Origin: Ornithodoros turicata
Lineage: Eukaryota > Arthropoda > Arachnida > Ixodida > Argasidae
DNA: 64,000 nucleotides
Assembly (NCBI RefSeq): GCF_037126465.1
Contig: NC_088201.1
Location: forward strand, 71,198,879 to 71,262,878
Reading direction: 5' to 3'
Positions 22,776 through 33,749 of this stretch are shown here, in pieces. The position numbers and the translations under genes were made by a program. Every line of letters starts with the position of its first letter. Within the stretch, counting starts at the first letter, position 1. The notes beneath the pieces were generated by a model. The model searched no databases. It was not told the DNA's origin and saw only the letters and a list, made by a program, of their open reading frames with translations.

Positions 22776-23905
22776 GGGAGTTTTAGTTGGCCACTTCTGC
22801 TCCTTGAGACAAATTGATTCTCCCACCTGTTGCCACTGTGGTGCTCTTGAGGATCTGGAGCACATTCTTCTTCATTGCCCTCACTACGAACCTTCCCGAA
22901 TCACACTCTCCGAGTCTCTCCGTCAGCTGGACTCTGGCCCTTTCTCCCTACCGAAATTGCTTGGTCCCTGGCCCAATCCAGCCCAGCAACGCTCTGCGCT
23001 CAAAGCTCTTCTGACATTTCTGGACACCATCGGACTTCGATCGTTATTGTAAAGGGGCTCGTTATTTTATTCCCCCCATTCCACCAAGCACTGGGGTAGA
23101 CTATCGCCTGTTGCGATGAAACTCCCCACTCTCCAAGACCGAAAATAAAGTTGTTGTTGTTTCCGATAACTTTCCGACTCAGCTTTCCGCAAATGCGCAT
23201 GCGCATACTGAGTCGGAGATCTCTATCGGCTACGAAAAATAGCGGAATCCCACTCATTCCGAATTTATCGGACTTCTTTCGTGCGAGCTTTCGTGCTCCC
23301 ACTCAGCTGGAGCATGCGCGGAGCGTTCACTTACAAACAAGATGGCTGACAACAACAGAAAGAATATCGTTCGCTTGCGGCGTGCACTGCGAACGACTTT
23401 GGTCTGCAACTTCCCGAAATCATGGCTGGGCGACAACCACGGGTACAGTAGCGGATGTTCTCAGGAAAGGACAGTGGACTGTTGACGAGGCGTAGTGTGT
23501 GTACTTCACACCTTGCGTGACTTCCCTCGTCTGGACGCCTAAGCATAAGTGAAGATGTGCATTGTTTCGCAGACTCTTGGTGACCAAAAGCTGTTGCCGG
23601 CGCATAAATGCGCAGAGAAACATTTAGCAACATTACGTCTTCCATAACCATTGATACAAATGCTTGTAACACGCATTTCATGCGCATAATGTAACTGGAT
23701 ACTAGTAAACGAAGTTAAGATTTATGCGAACAGATGGCGTCCCGCTTGATTTTCCGTATCGGTGGGTCGTTCTCGGTGACTCTTCGTCTCCAAACTAAAA
23801 CGGCGGACAAGCGCTTTACGAATCATTCCCACCGACTCGTGAGTTGTATCTCTTTTTCCGAGATCGTATCGATCGGCGTGTTATCGTAGTGGTTACTAAA
23901 ACTCC
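22776..23905. mobile_element. TIR DNA element inserted in gag
   Basis: The ends are gggagttttagttggccact and, reversed, ggagttttagtaaccacta. The flanks share ata (22773-22775 and 23906-23908), a 3-bp duplication, or ta if one more base belongs to the end. Removing it joins gag GNDK directly to YFLIQEHL in frame, so the limits are secure. The superfamily is PIF/Harbinger-like or Tc1-like; no transposase is visible. Confidence 0.75.
22799..23160 (+). mobile_element. I-superfamily LINE 3' end within the gag insertion
   Basis: The frame at 22804-23052 has CCHCGALEDLEHILLHC followed by LPKLLGPWPNPAQQRSALKA. The untranslated region ends with gaccgaaaataaag and a (gtt)n tail. It is the best-preserved 3' end in the window and matches the minus-strand LINE at 2530-3012. 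It starts ~20 bp inside the left end of the TIR element. Confidence 0.85.
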
Positions 23906-23908
23906 ATA

Positions 23909-24790
23909 TTTTCTGATTCAAGAGCATCTAAGACGTCTAGCCGAGATCGAACCAGTGAGATCTAGCCGCCAAATATATCTATTGCGCAAGTTGCACGATT
24001 CCATTCAGGCTCATACGTCAGTTGAGAGTCTGCGGTTGTCCTGTCTACTTCTACCCAGTCCTTGTCTTCTTGCTGCTATTCGTCATCATGAACTTATACC
24101 AACTACCCCGGATGGTTCCTGTTGTGTCACATTCGAGGGTTAGAATGTCCAGGGACGACAATGGAGTCATACTGTTCGATGTTGTATCCAGTACTGCTAC
24201 GAGCTCTGTCAAACGATATGGCCCTACAATTTAGCCGAACGCTCGGTGAAAAAATGCAACCGCCATCTGCGGACGCTCCCACCCTCACTGGTGCGGTCTT
24301 TCATAAACAAGCTTTACAGTTGCTGTTAAGCTTGCTCAGGAATGAAGTTAAGTATCGGGAAGAGCTCAACCCGCGCACCTTCGACACTAGTAACACGAAC
24401 GACTCGATAAGATTGGACTTTCAAATCAGGATCAGAAGACAGTCGGAAGTGTAGGTAACCGCATTGCATAGCGCCGCGTGCGTCGTAAAGCGTATGTCTT
24501 CTGTAACGACATGGGGCTTGTAGCAGCAGACTGTTCAACATCTAGGTCCCTCGAAGAGAAAAAGAAGATACCAGCCGCGCAGCGTCTATGTGTCCGATGC
24601 ACCAAGCCCAACCACTCAGCAAAACAATGCAGGAGCCAACCCCGCTACAGGACATGTCTGAGACGTCATGTGTCGAGTATGTGTGATTCGACGTACAAAC
24701 CACAGTCAACAAGCTCTGTCACGGATGCATCAGCGCAGGTTGCTCTCAAAACCAGTGTGCTTGAGTCACGTCAGCACACGCGCATACTAC
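23909..24790 (+). pseudogene. BEL/Pao gag, C-terminal segment with zinc knuckles
   Basis: Gag resumes with LIQEHLRRLAEIEPVRSS. A ~100-bp interruption follows at ~24034-24135, after which LYPVLLRALSNDMALQFSR and LLRNEVKYREELN match the conserved end of the capsid region. At 24478-24680 come CNDMGLVAADC, CVRCTKPNHSAKQC and CRTCLRRHVSSMC-like knuckles. These bind genomic RNA. Several frameshifts make it non-functional. Confidence 0.8.
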
Positions 24791-26035
24791 TTCAAACGGC
24801 AACTGCTTAGGCACGAAGTACTCAACCAGAAAAATTCGTCAGAGTCATATTCGACGGCGGTAGCCAACGCACTTTTATTACTAAAAATTTGGCTAAAGCT
24901 CTAGCATGCAGACGAGTTTCGTGTCGAAAAGGTCTCCATTGGGTCGTTTGGACTTCACCCAGGTTGTCCACATTCTTACGAAGCGCTACGCGAGATTCAC
25001 GCAAGTGAAGCGAGATTCACCTACGATCTCAAGCGGGACACACCGACCAGACCATCATAGCACTCCTCGTTGAACGGATATGCGCACAAACTCTCGAAGT
25101 ACCGACGGGAGAGCTGCGAGAAGAAATGAGAAAACATGGGCTTATGATCGCAGACTCATGCAGAGCAGATGATAACGAATCGATCGCAGTTCTTATCGGG
25201 GCAGATCATTACTGGGAATTTGCAACTGGAAGGACCAGAAAATTACAACATGGAGTCCATGCCATAGAAACCACGTTGGGATGGACACTACAAGGACCCT
25301 ATGCATCTACCAACACAGTGACGACGACAAGCTGCAACGATATCGCAGTTTTACATGCCAGTTCACTCGAACGAATGGAGCTCCACCAAATCATGGACCG
25401 CTTGTGGAATCTCGAAGCAATCGGCATTCGCGAACGTGAAGTGAAAGAAAAGGAACGGCAGCCGGTACTAGAACACTTCGAGAGCACAATCACATGTGAA
25501 CATGACAGGTACGTCGTTGCTCTACCATGGAAGCATGACATCTCAATGGAAAATAACAAAAAAATAGCGCAAAGACGACTCGCCCAAGTGACGAAGAGGC
25601 TCTTAAGTTCTTCCCATCAGTTGATGCAGAATTATGACACTGCCATTCGTGAATACCTCCTCTCGGGTGTGGCAGAAAAGGTCTCGGAGCTCATGGACAC
25701 AGTTGAGGGCCCAAGACATATGTACTATATGCCTCACCACGCAGTGATAAGGCAGGATAGCCTAACAACCAAGATAAGGATAGTGTTCGACGCCTCGTCG
25801 CATGAAGTTCATACCAAATCATTGAACGATAATTTGGACTGTGGTCCAAACCTAAACCCGGACATTATGACTGTTCTACTTAACTTCCGTTTGCATCCAG
25901 TGGCATTGGTAACTGATGTACAAAAAGCGTTTCTCCAGATAATGATCCGTGAAGAAGATCGTGACGCCTTGAGAATTTTTTTGGTACGAAACAAAACCAG
26001 AAGAAGGGAAGCCATTGCCAAAAATAGAAGCCGAT
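24790..26035 (+). pseudogene. BEL/Pao protease and reverse transcriptase N-terminal half
   Basis: The protease site reads VIFDGGSQRTFITKNLA (~24845), where BEL proteases have D-S/T-G-S-Q-R. The long frame 25126-26139 carries IAVLIGADHYWEFATG (DUF1758-type end), then the reverse transcriptase blocks IRIVFDASSHE, SLNDNLDCGPNL and PVALVTDVQKAFLQI with the first catalytic Asp. Near 26035 the sequence jumps to YDPLGFILP, so the YxDD-bearing palm has been deleted. Confidence 0.85.
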
Positions 26036-26935
26036 CGCGGAAATTTATGATCCTCTGGGATTCATCCTACCTTGCACGGTGTCAGGAAATATACTCTTAC
26101 AAGATATATGGAAGGAGGAACTGGGCTGGGACACAGTGATACCGCAAGACCTGCATGATAGATGGCGAACATGGTGTTGTGAAATGCCATGCCTAAAAGC
26201 TGTGCAAATTCCACGTCACCACGGCACGCACCTCCAAGATAACGAAGAAGCGGAGCTACACTTTTTCTCCGATGCCAGCCCTACTGCCTATGACACAGCC
26301 GCATATTTACGTCTTGGCCGCAAATCATCCCAATAACGGGTACAACTGATAACAGCAAAATCAAGAGTTGCTCCCATCAAGAAGATGACCATGGCACGGT
26401 TGGAGCTAATGGGAACACTGATGTCGTCCAGGCTTTCTATCAACGTGAAGAGTAACTTCAAGTTACGGGCTGTGCACCACTTTTGGACCGACTCGACCAT
26501 CACTCTCCAGTTGATACGAGGAGATTCAACGCGCTGGATACCGTTCGTGCGTAATAGAGTGGAAGAAATACAAAAGAACGTTGGCACTGAACACTTGCAT
26601 TACGTACCTTACGCACTGCGACCCGGCCGATCTTCTCGCGAGAGGGATTTCAGCGCAACAGCTATTAGCATCACAGTTGTGGTGGAAAGGACGGATCTGG
26701 CTACAAGGTCTCACAAACACTTTGCCAACTGACGATATCCATCTTACGACAGTTCTGAGCCATTGCTCAGAAACACCCACTGAAACGCACACTGTGTTGC
26801 AAACGGCTAACGAACGTGTACAGCCATTGCTAAACATGGAACGCTTTAGTAGCACAACGCGAATTCATCGAGTGACAGCGTGGGTCATCCGTTTCTCAAA
26901 AAACGCTAGACGAGTGAGACAGGAAGGTTGGGATG
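26036..26935 (+). pseudogene. BEL/Pao RNase H and integrase linker
   Basis: YDPLGFILPCTVSGNILLQD and LHFFSDASPTAYDTAAYL lead into RNase H: RLELMGTLMSSRLS, HHFWTDSTITLQLIRG, then NPADL-like PADLLARGIS. After that come LWWKGRIWLQ and ERFSSTTRIHRVTAWVIRF, the linker before integrase. There are at least two frameshifts. The frame breaks at 26935 at the terminus of the large inserted element and resumes at 37514. Confidence 0.85.
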
Positions 26936-27269
26936 ACGCCGAAATAAATCATGTAAAAATAAAACGTTAAAAAATAAATATCTTAAATATCAAACTTTCA
27001 AAATAAACTCTTCAATATAAATCATGAGAAAATCCACGCTGTCGAAATAAACTTCGAAAAATAAACTTTGAAGAATAAACGCTTCGAAATAAATCTTTTA
27101 AAATCCACCGTACCTGATTGGTGGACAGCCGACGGCTCTACGTCCGCCGTGGAAAATAGTGCGCTCATCGCGCTTGGCGCTAGCCAGGGCTAGAACTGTA
27201 AACCGGGATTTCTCTACACCGGGAGGCGTATTTCCAAAATATATCGCGCACAGCCCGCCTTCCTTCTCG

Positions 27270-28513
27270 CACATCGCTCCTGTTGCCGCAGTGCGCATGC
27301 TCTTTGTAACCATGAAGACGCCGCCGCCAAGTGGTCTCGTCAGCGCAGCAACAACTCTGCCGTCCACGCTTACCGTCCGCGCATGCGCAGTGTAAACGGC
27401 AGCGCTCACAGAAATTACGCGCGCTTTTTAACGCCCTCGCGTAGACTGCGTATCTGATAGCCGACCCCTCTGCCTCAGATAAACAAACAAGCCGAAGCGC
27501 TAGCCCCTGGCGCTGGCACTCATTCGCTTTTTCGTGAATTACGTGTAGACTTCGCCTGCCTCTGCGCAGCGAATCTTTGCTTTTCCCGGTGAAAACACCT
27601 CAATCATCGAACAATACTGAGTCATGTCATGTAGGAAAGAGGCAAATCCTCGATGGACGAGTTGAAGGTGATTCGTGCCGACTTGTGCTTATGTTTTTGT
27701 TGGACACGGTTTTGTATGTGCTGAAGCTAGGAAAAAATGGGGATGTACGGTCTTGTGTCTAAACAATGAACAAACACGTGTGTTCTTTGTTTGTCACCAA
27801 CTACAAATGTTTTATAGTATTTATAATAATGAATGTCCTCTGTTGTGGAATATTACGCATGAAAATCCTCAATAGTGCACGCTTCTTGGGAGTGTCAGCT
27901 CGCCTTACGTTTCAGAAAATGTCGTCGCTGATATTACTTTTGCTCAATGTAATAGCATCGCTTCTTAATCTGGCCACTTAACTCAGTGTGTGTGTTGGTG
28001 TTGTCTAGTGCTTTTTTTTTCTAGCCGCGCTTGACAGAGCTTTTCCGTACAAACTAAGCAATGCTACATTCTGACACCGAAGGCCGAACCCCCTTCGCAC
28101 AGGTCAGATGACCAAACACGAACGTGGCAAAGGACAGCGGACATCAAGTGTTACCCCGTCAATACTTTGTCATGTGACACTGCAGAAGCCTTTGTATCTT
28201 GTGCTATTGTACTAACGTTCCGGTATTTTGCTGTGTAACTCTTCATAAAACACGCTTTTTTTTCTTTTTCCAACTATGCATTTTATGAATTGTTGTCACA
28301 ACGAGCTGCTGCCCATTTTGAATATGTCTACCGCGTAGTTGCATGCATATTGCAAGTCTTTCATGATTATGCTGCCTACCCTCTGCTTATGACACCACAA
28401 ATTACGAATCCGTTCGATATATAAACAGTTCACTCTCGCGTGAAGAACCTTGTATTCCCCTGTCCGTTTATGAAGCAGTATCGCAGCAAGAAAAATGTTG
28501 CGGCAGGGGCTCT
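27270..28513. other. Interior of the long-TIR element, unassigned
   Basis: No domain is recognised. G+C-rich near 27280-27480 with cgcatgcgca motifs, A+T-rich after 27600. Possible remains of a transposase were searched for by eye and not found. Confidence 0.35.
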
Positions 28514-28521
28514 GTGGGGAC

Positions 28522-29376
28522 TAGAGCACTGCACGGGCCCGGGCCCCCGACCCGGCCCGCGGGCCGGGCTGGGCTTGTTATTGGCTGTGTGCTCCGGGCC
28601 GGGCCGAGCCCGGGCCGACAAAATACGCCAGCACCGCGGGCCGGGCCGGGCCCGGGCCGCTAAAATACGCCACCACCGCGGGCTGGGCCGGGCCCGGGCC
28701 GACAAATATGTTCCCGAGAGTCAGGCCCGGCCGGGCCACGCAGCTAATTCCACACATTGGAGATGCATTAGTTCATATCATCATGCGCTTGCGTCATTCC
28801 TGTGCATATTTTGCAAAGACAAGCAAACGGTACTGCATTATGCATATGATTCGACCCTCTAGAACATTCTCCAAGCCACTTTACATTGCTCCTCACTCCT
28901 CACATATTTCACAATCACTTTGGCAAAGCTTGGTGAGAGGGATAGAGACTGGGAGAAGCAGTTTGTCGACAGCATGCTCTATCTCCGCAAAATCTTAACA
29001 GTGTAACGATAACGCCCCGTGCGTTCTGGATTTAATTTGGTCTCGTGCGGTTACGGTGTTAAACCGCCATCACTTGTATGTTTGTCTTCTCTCCTTATAA
29101 ATTTACTTATAAATTTGTTTGATAATCGCCAGAAACGCGTACGTCGCGGCTGGAAATACTAGGCCGGGATCTACTCGCCGGGTCACCGGGCCGGGCCGGG
29201 CCGGGCTCTATTTGCTTAGACGCCGGGCCGGGCCGGGCTCTAGTCACTGGGTCACCGGGCCGGGCCGGGCCGGGCCGCATAAAAATATGAAGGTCCGGGC
29301 CCGGGTCGGGCCGGGCCATTTTTCGATGCGCCCGGGCCGGGTCCGGCCCGGAAAAGTCGGCCCGTGCAGTGCTCTA
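28522..29376. mobile_element. G+C-rich non-autonomous hAT element
   Basis: The termini tagagcactgcacgggcc and ggcccgtgcagtgctcta are inverted repeats. The flanks gtggggac (28514-28521) and gtgggaac (29377-29384) form an 8-bp duplication with one mismatch. Inside each end are long runs of cgggccggg, giving very high local G+C. The core 28760-29150 is unrelated A+T-rich DNA without a transposase. Confidence 0.88.
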
Positions 29377-29384
29377 GTGGGAAC

Positions 29385-29933
29385 ATTACTCGGAGGTGGG
29401 GGGGGGGGGGGGGTGATTTCACCTGTTTCTCTCTCCGAAATGCACTACCAAAAGTATGATTTGGGGGAGGATCAAGACCCCCCCCCCCCCCACACACACA
29501 TACTGGCTAGGTCATTGTTATATGAATCCCCAGTTTCCAAACAATGAATAAGGAACAAGTTCAGAATATCCTACCTGGGACTAACAGCTCCATTTTTTTT
29601 CTTTTACAAATCAATCAATATCCTACCTTTTTGTTACTTTGATTTATGAAGGTGGTGAATGCCATCAGTCACATCACTAACAGTTATATGTCACTTTGGA
29701 GGAGCACTTTGAAATAGGGGCACAGCGAAAAGGGCAAAGAGAAAAAGATGCGTCTTCCCTAAAAGAAAACAGTTCTGATGACAGCCCTCAATGTGATTCA
29801 TGAATAGCATGTTAGAGCTGGATTACAGTTAATACAATTTACTTGAGCTTTGGACAGGAACGAAGAGGTAGAGCTGCACTACTAAAATTGAGCGAGACTG
29901 GCAAGAACGAATCAATTTTAGAACATCATTAGA

Positions 29934-29937
<4 letters not shown>
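29385..29937. other. Spacer with poly(G) and poly(C) runs
   Basis: About 18 G at ~29397 and about 14 C at ~29480 followed by (ca)n. No coding content recognised. Confidence 0.5.

Positions 29938-29968
<31 letters not shown>
29938..29968. repeat. (TA)n microsatellite bordering the family A array
   Basis: The array of 240-bp hammerhead units starts directly at the end of this tract. Confidence 0.95.
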
Positions 29969-29974
<6 letters not shown>

Positions 29975-29979
29975 AGTCC

Positions 29980-30060
29980 CAAACGTCGCCACACCAGCAT
30001 TGGACAGCTGTTTCGGCCTTATTGGGCCTTCATCAGCAATGCGTAGGTGGGCGACGTTTG
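29980..30060 (-). ncRNA. Hammerhead ribozyme, family A unit 1
   Basis: Sense (minus) strand: outer stem I acgtcgcc/ggcgacgt, then cacc/ggtg, internal loop tac/t, inner stem gcattg/caatgc. The core is intact: ctgatga, one extra A, ggcc-loop-ggcc (stem II), gaa. Stem III is the 8-nt palindrome acagctgt, and cleavage is expected after the following C (GUC site). This fits a type I hammerhead; a palindromic, loopless stem III suggests action as a dimer. Confidence 0.8.
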
Positions 30061-30219
30061 AGCGAGTGGCGTCGGAAGGTCACGTGGAACGTGATGTCCT
30101 CCCGTCAGGGTGAGAAACTCACCTCTGAAAGCCCAGTGCGAAGCGAGTAAAGTATTAAGTGAAAAAAAAAAAATAGCATAGGCTCTTTGGCTGCACGTTA
30201 AACATATGTTTATAAGTCC

Positions 30220-30300
30220 CAAACGTCGCCACACCAGCATTGGACAGCTGTTTCGGCCTTATTGGGCCTTCATCTGCAATGCGTAGGTGGGCGACGTTTG
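30220..30300 (-). ncRNA. Hammerhead ribozyme, family A unit 2 (core mutated)
   Basis: Same fold as unit 1, but the core reads cagatga instead of ctgatga, replacing the conserved U4, so this copy is probably inactive or weak. The other paired regions are unchanged. Confidence 0.7.
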
Positions 30301-30525
30301 AGCGAGTGGCGTCGGAAGGTCACGTGGAACGTGATGTCCTCCCGTCAGGGTGAGAAACTCACCTCTGAAAGCCCAGTGCGAAGCCAGTGAAGTATTAAGT
30401 GAAAAAAAAAAAATAGCATAGGCTCTTTGGCTGCACGTTGAACATATGTTTATAAGTCCCAAACGTCGCGACACCAGCATTGGACAGCTGTTTCGGCCTT
30501 ATTGGGCCTTCATCAGCAATGCGTA

Positions 30526-30763
30526 CACTCTTAAAAATGAACTTCACCACATAGCACGCTCCTAGCCAACCATCACCCCGAATGACAACGTTCTCGCTCT
30601 AGATTTGTTGAAAACGGGAGGAGGAGCCTATTTTGTGTTCATTATGCACGGCACAAAATAGGCTCCTCCTCCCATTTTCAACAAATCAGGGGCGAGAACG
30701 TTGTCATTCGGGATGATGGTTGGCTAGGAGCGTGCTATATGGTGAAGTTCATTTCTAAGAGTG
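30526..30763. mobile_element. Foldback MITE, Tc1/mariner type
   Basis: It is almost wholly palindromic: the left arm starts cactcttaaaaatgaacttc and the right arm ends gaagttcatttctaagagtg. It is flanked by TA (30524-30525 and 30764-30765). The neighbouring family A units show the uninterrupted site gcgtaggtgggcgacg. At 238 bp it has no coding capacity. Confidence 0.88.
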
Positions 30764-30909
30764 TAGATGGGCGACGTTTGAGCGAGTGGCGTCGTATTTT
30801 TTTTTTTTCACTCAATACTTTACTGGCTTCGCACTGGGTTTTCAGAGGTGAGTTTCTCACCCTGACGGCAGGACATCACGTTCCACGTGACCTTCCGACG
30901 CCACTCGCT

Positions 30910-30990
30910 CAAACGTCGCCCACCTACGCATTGCTGATGAAGGCCTAATAAGGCCGAAACAGCTGTCCAATGCTGGTGTGGCGACGTTTG
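30910..30990 (+). ncRNA. Hammerhead ribozyme, family A inverted unit
   Basis: Plus-strand sense. Core ctgatga at ~30933, stem II ggcc..ggcc, gaa, palindromic stem III acagctgt and cleavage-site C. All stem I pairings of unit 1 are retained. Confidence 0.8.
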
Positions 30991-31041
30991 GGACTTATAA
31001 ACATATGTTCAACGTGCAGCCAAAGAGCCTATGCTATTTTT

Positions 31042-31081
31042 TTTCACACTATATATAGATATATATATATATATATATATA
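31042..31081. repeat. (TA)n tract between family A and family B arrays
   Basis: Family A ends near 31041 and family B begins at 31082, on either side of this tract. Confidence 0.9.
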
Positions 31082-33545
31082 GATACTCATGGAACGATGC
31101 GGGAGCACCAGAGGACACGTGTTTCGCCGTGTTTGCGGCTCGTCGGCCCTGGGTAGCTGCGCATCGTTCCGAATTGGCAAACCAGGGGTCACTCAGCGAG
31201 CGATATACACCTGGAAGGGTGACTGAGCACTCCTCAATGCCACAGTGCAAGCCAGTGAACTGTAATGCAGAAAAAAAAGCCATTAAAGAAACAAATAAAC
31301 GATACTAGACGTGTTTGAAATTCAAACTTACAGATTAACATGGCTTCTATGGCTGCACGCAGAAAAACAGATACTCATGGAACGATGCGGGAGCACAAGA
31401 GGACACGTGTTTCGCCGTGTTTGCGGCTCGTCGGCCCTGGGTAGCTGCGCATCGTTCCGAATTGGCAAACCAGGGGTCACTCAGCGAGCGACATACACCT
31501 GGGAGGGTGACTGAGCACTCCTCAATGCCACAGTGCAAGCCAGTGAATTGTAATGCAGAAAAAAAAGCCATTAAAGAAACAAATAAATGATACTAGACGT
31601 GTTTGAAATTCAAACTTACAGATTAACATGGCTTCTATGGCTGCACGCAGAGAAACAGATACTCATGGAACGATGCGGGAGCACCAGAGGACATGTGTTT
31701 CGCCGTGTTTGCGGCTCGTCGGCCCTGGGTAGCTGCGCATCGTTCCGAATTGGCAAACCAGGGGTCACTCAGCGAGCGATATACACCTGGGAGGGTGACT
31801 GAGCACTCCTCAATGCCACAGTGCAAGCCAGTGAATTGTAATGCAGAAAAAAAAAGCCATTAAAGAAACAAATAAATGATACTAGACGTGTTTGAAATTC
31901 AAACTTACAGATTAACATGGCTTCTATGGCTGCACGCAGAGAAAGAGATACTCATGGAACGATGCGGGAGCACCAGAGGACACGTGTTTCGCCGTGTTTG
32001 CGGCTCGTCGGCCCTGGGTAGCTGCGCATCGTTGCGAATTGGCAAACCAGGGGCCACTCAGCGAGCGATATACACCTGGGAAGGTGACTGAGCACTCCTC
32101 AATGCCACAGTGCAAGCCAGTGAATTGTAATGCAGAAAAAAAAAGCCATTAAAGAAACAAATAAATGATACTAGACGTGTTTGAAATTCAAACTTACAGA
32201 TTAACATGGCTTCTATGGCTGCACGCAGAGAAACAGATACTCATGGAACGATGCGGGAGCACCAGAGGACACGTGTTTCGCCGTGTTTGCGGCTCGTCGG
32301 CCCTGGGTAGCTGCGCATCGTTCCGAATTGGCAAACCAGGGGTCACTCAGCGAGCGATATACACCTGGGAGGGTGACTGAGCACTCCTCAATGCCACAGT
32401 GCAAGCCAGTGAATTGTAATGCAGAAAAAAAAGCCATTAAAGAAACAAATAAATGATACTAGACGTGTTTGAAATTCAAACTTACAGATTAACATGGCTT
32501 CTGTGGCTGCACGCAGAGAAACAGATACTCATGGAACGATGCGGGAGCACCAGAGGACATGTGTTTCGCCGTGTTTGCGGCTCGTCGGCCCTGGGTAGCT
32601 GCGCATCGTTCCGAATTGGCAAACCAGGGGTCACTCAGCGAGCGATATACACCTGGGAGGGTGACTGAGCACTCCTCAATGCCACAGTGCAAGCCAGTGA
32701 ATTGTAATGCAGAAAAAAAAGCCATTAAAGAAACAAATAAATGATACTAGACGTGTTTGAAATTCAAACTTACAGATTAACATGGCTTCTATGGCTGCAC
32801 GCAGAGAAACAGATACTCATGGAACGATGCGGGAGCACCAGAGGACACGTGTTTCGCCGTGTTTGCGGCTCGTCGGCCCTGGGTAGCTGCGCATCGTTCC
32901 GAATTGGCAAACCAGGGGTCACTCAGCGAGCGATATACACCTGGGAGGGTGACTGAGCACTCCTCAATGCCACAGTGCAAGCCAGTGAATTGTAATGCAG
33001 AAAAAAAAGCCATTAAAGAAACAAATAAATGATACTAGACGTGTTTGAAATTCAAACTTACAGATTAACATGGCTTCTATGGCTGCACGCAGAGAAACAG
33101 ATACTCATGGAACGATGCGGGAGCACCAGAGGACATGTGTTTCGCCGTGTTTGCGGCTCGTCGGCCCTGGGTAGCTGCGCATCGTTCCGAATTGGCAAAC
33201 CAGGGGTCACTCAGCGAGCGATATACACCTGGGAGGGTGACTGAGCACTCCTCAATGCCACAGTGCAAGCCAGTGAATTGTAATGCAGAAAAAAAAAGCC
33301 ATTAAAGAAACAAATAAATGATACTAGACGTGTTTGAAATTCAAACTTACAGATTAACATGGCTTCTATGGCTGCACGCAGAGAAAGAGATACTCATGGA
33401 ACGATGCGGGAGCACCAGAGGACACGTGTTTCGCCGTGTTTGCGGCTCGTCGGCCCTGGGTAGCTGCGCATCGTTCCGAATTGGCAAACCAGGGGTCACT
33501 CAGCGAGCGATATACACCTGGGAGGGTGACTCAGCACTCCTCAAT
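31082..33545 (-). repeat. Family B hammerhead repeat array 1 (288-289-bp unit)
   Basis: There are 8.5 direct units. Hammerhead left edges at 31091, 31379, 31667, 31956, 32245, 32533, 32821, 33109 and 33398 give spacings of 288 or 289 bp, the difference lying in an A-run. Units differ at only a few sites (for example cacgtg/catgtg in stem III), so the array is young or homogenised. It begins and ends in (TA)n. The 71-codon frames on both strands are products of the repeat, not genes. Confidence 0.92.
31091..31170 (-). ncRNA. Hammerhead ribozyme candidate, family B array 1
   Basis: Minus-strand sense. Outer stem I ggaacgatgcg/cgcatcgttcc, cagc/gctc (3 of 4 paired), loop tac, inner stem ccaggg/ctctgg. 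Core ccgacga, stem II gccg-caaaca-cggc, gaa, stem III palindrome acacgtgt, cleavage after C. The core carries C instead of the usual U at position 4 in every unit, so catalytic strength is uncertain. Eight further copies start at 31379, 31667, 31956, 32245, 32533, 32821, 33109 and 33398. Confidence 0.7.
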
Positions 33546-33560
33546 ATATATATATATATA

Positions 33561-33748
33561 GTTGAAATAAATGGGAGACAGAAGACGAAAGTAGGGGAAG
33601 TAACAAAAAAGGGGTTTATTAAAACTTAAAAATTATAAAAGTTAGGGAGGAAGTCTACGTTACGGCGGAAGCTCCGCCTTCTTCGGGACAAAAGAGCTAA
33701 AAAAGCTCTTTTTTAGCTCTTTTGTCCCGAAGAAGGCGGAGCTTCCGC
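33561..33748 (-). repeat. Family C-like fragment ending in a perfect palindrome
   Basis: 33561-33706 resembles the family C unit (ggggaagtaacaaaaaaggg then A-rich) and on the minus strand keeps a decayed hammerhead: ccgaaga, ggcgga/tccgcc stem, gta in place of gaa. The part from 33665 is mirrored exactly at 33707-33748, giving 41-bp arms around a two-base centre. Confidence 0.7.
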
Positions 33749-33749
33749 T

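Larger units (their letters stand above)
29969..31041. repeat. Family A hammerhead repeat array (240-bp unit)
   Basis: Two and a half minus-strand-sense units with a 240-bp period (starts 29969, 30209, 30449) meet an inverted plus-strand copy head to head at ~30796. Each unit carries one hammerhead motif, a gagaaactcacc hairpin and a poly(A)-like run (on the plus strand a gtgaaaaaaaa stretch). The third unit is interrupted by a Tc1/mariner-type MITE. Tandem short units with one type I hammerhead each resemble retrozymes or Penelope terminal repeats. No protein is encoded. Confidence 0.85.

Noticed and set aside
31082..33545. Regular direct repeats as a possible CRISPR array
   Set aside because: Units are 288-289 bp and nearly identical throughout, with no short repeat/variable spacer pattern, and the genome is eukaryotic.
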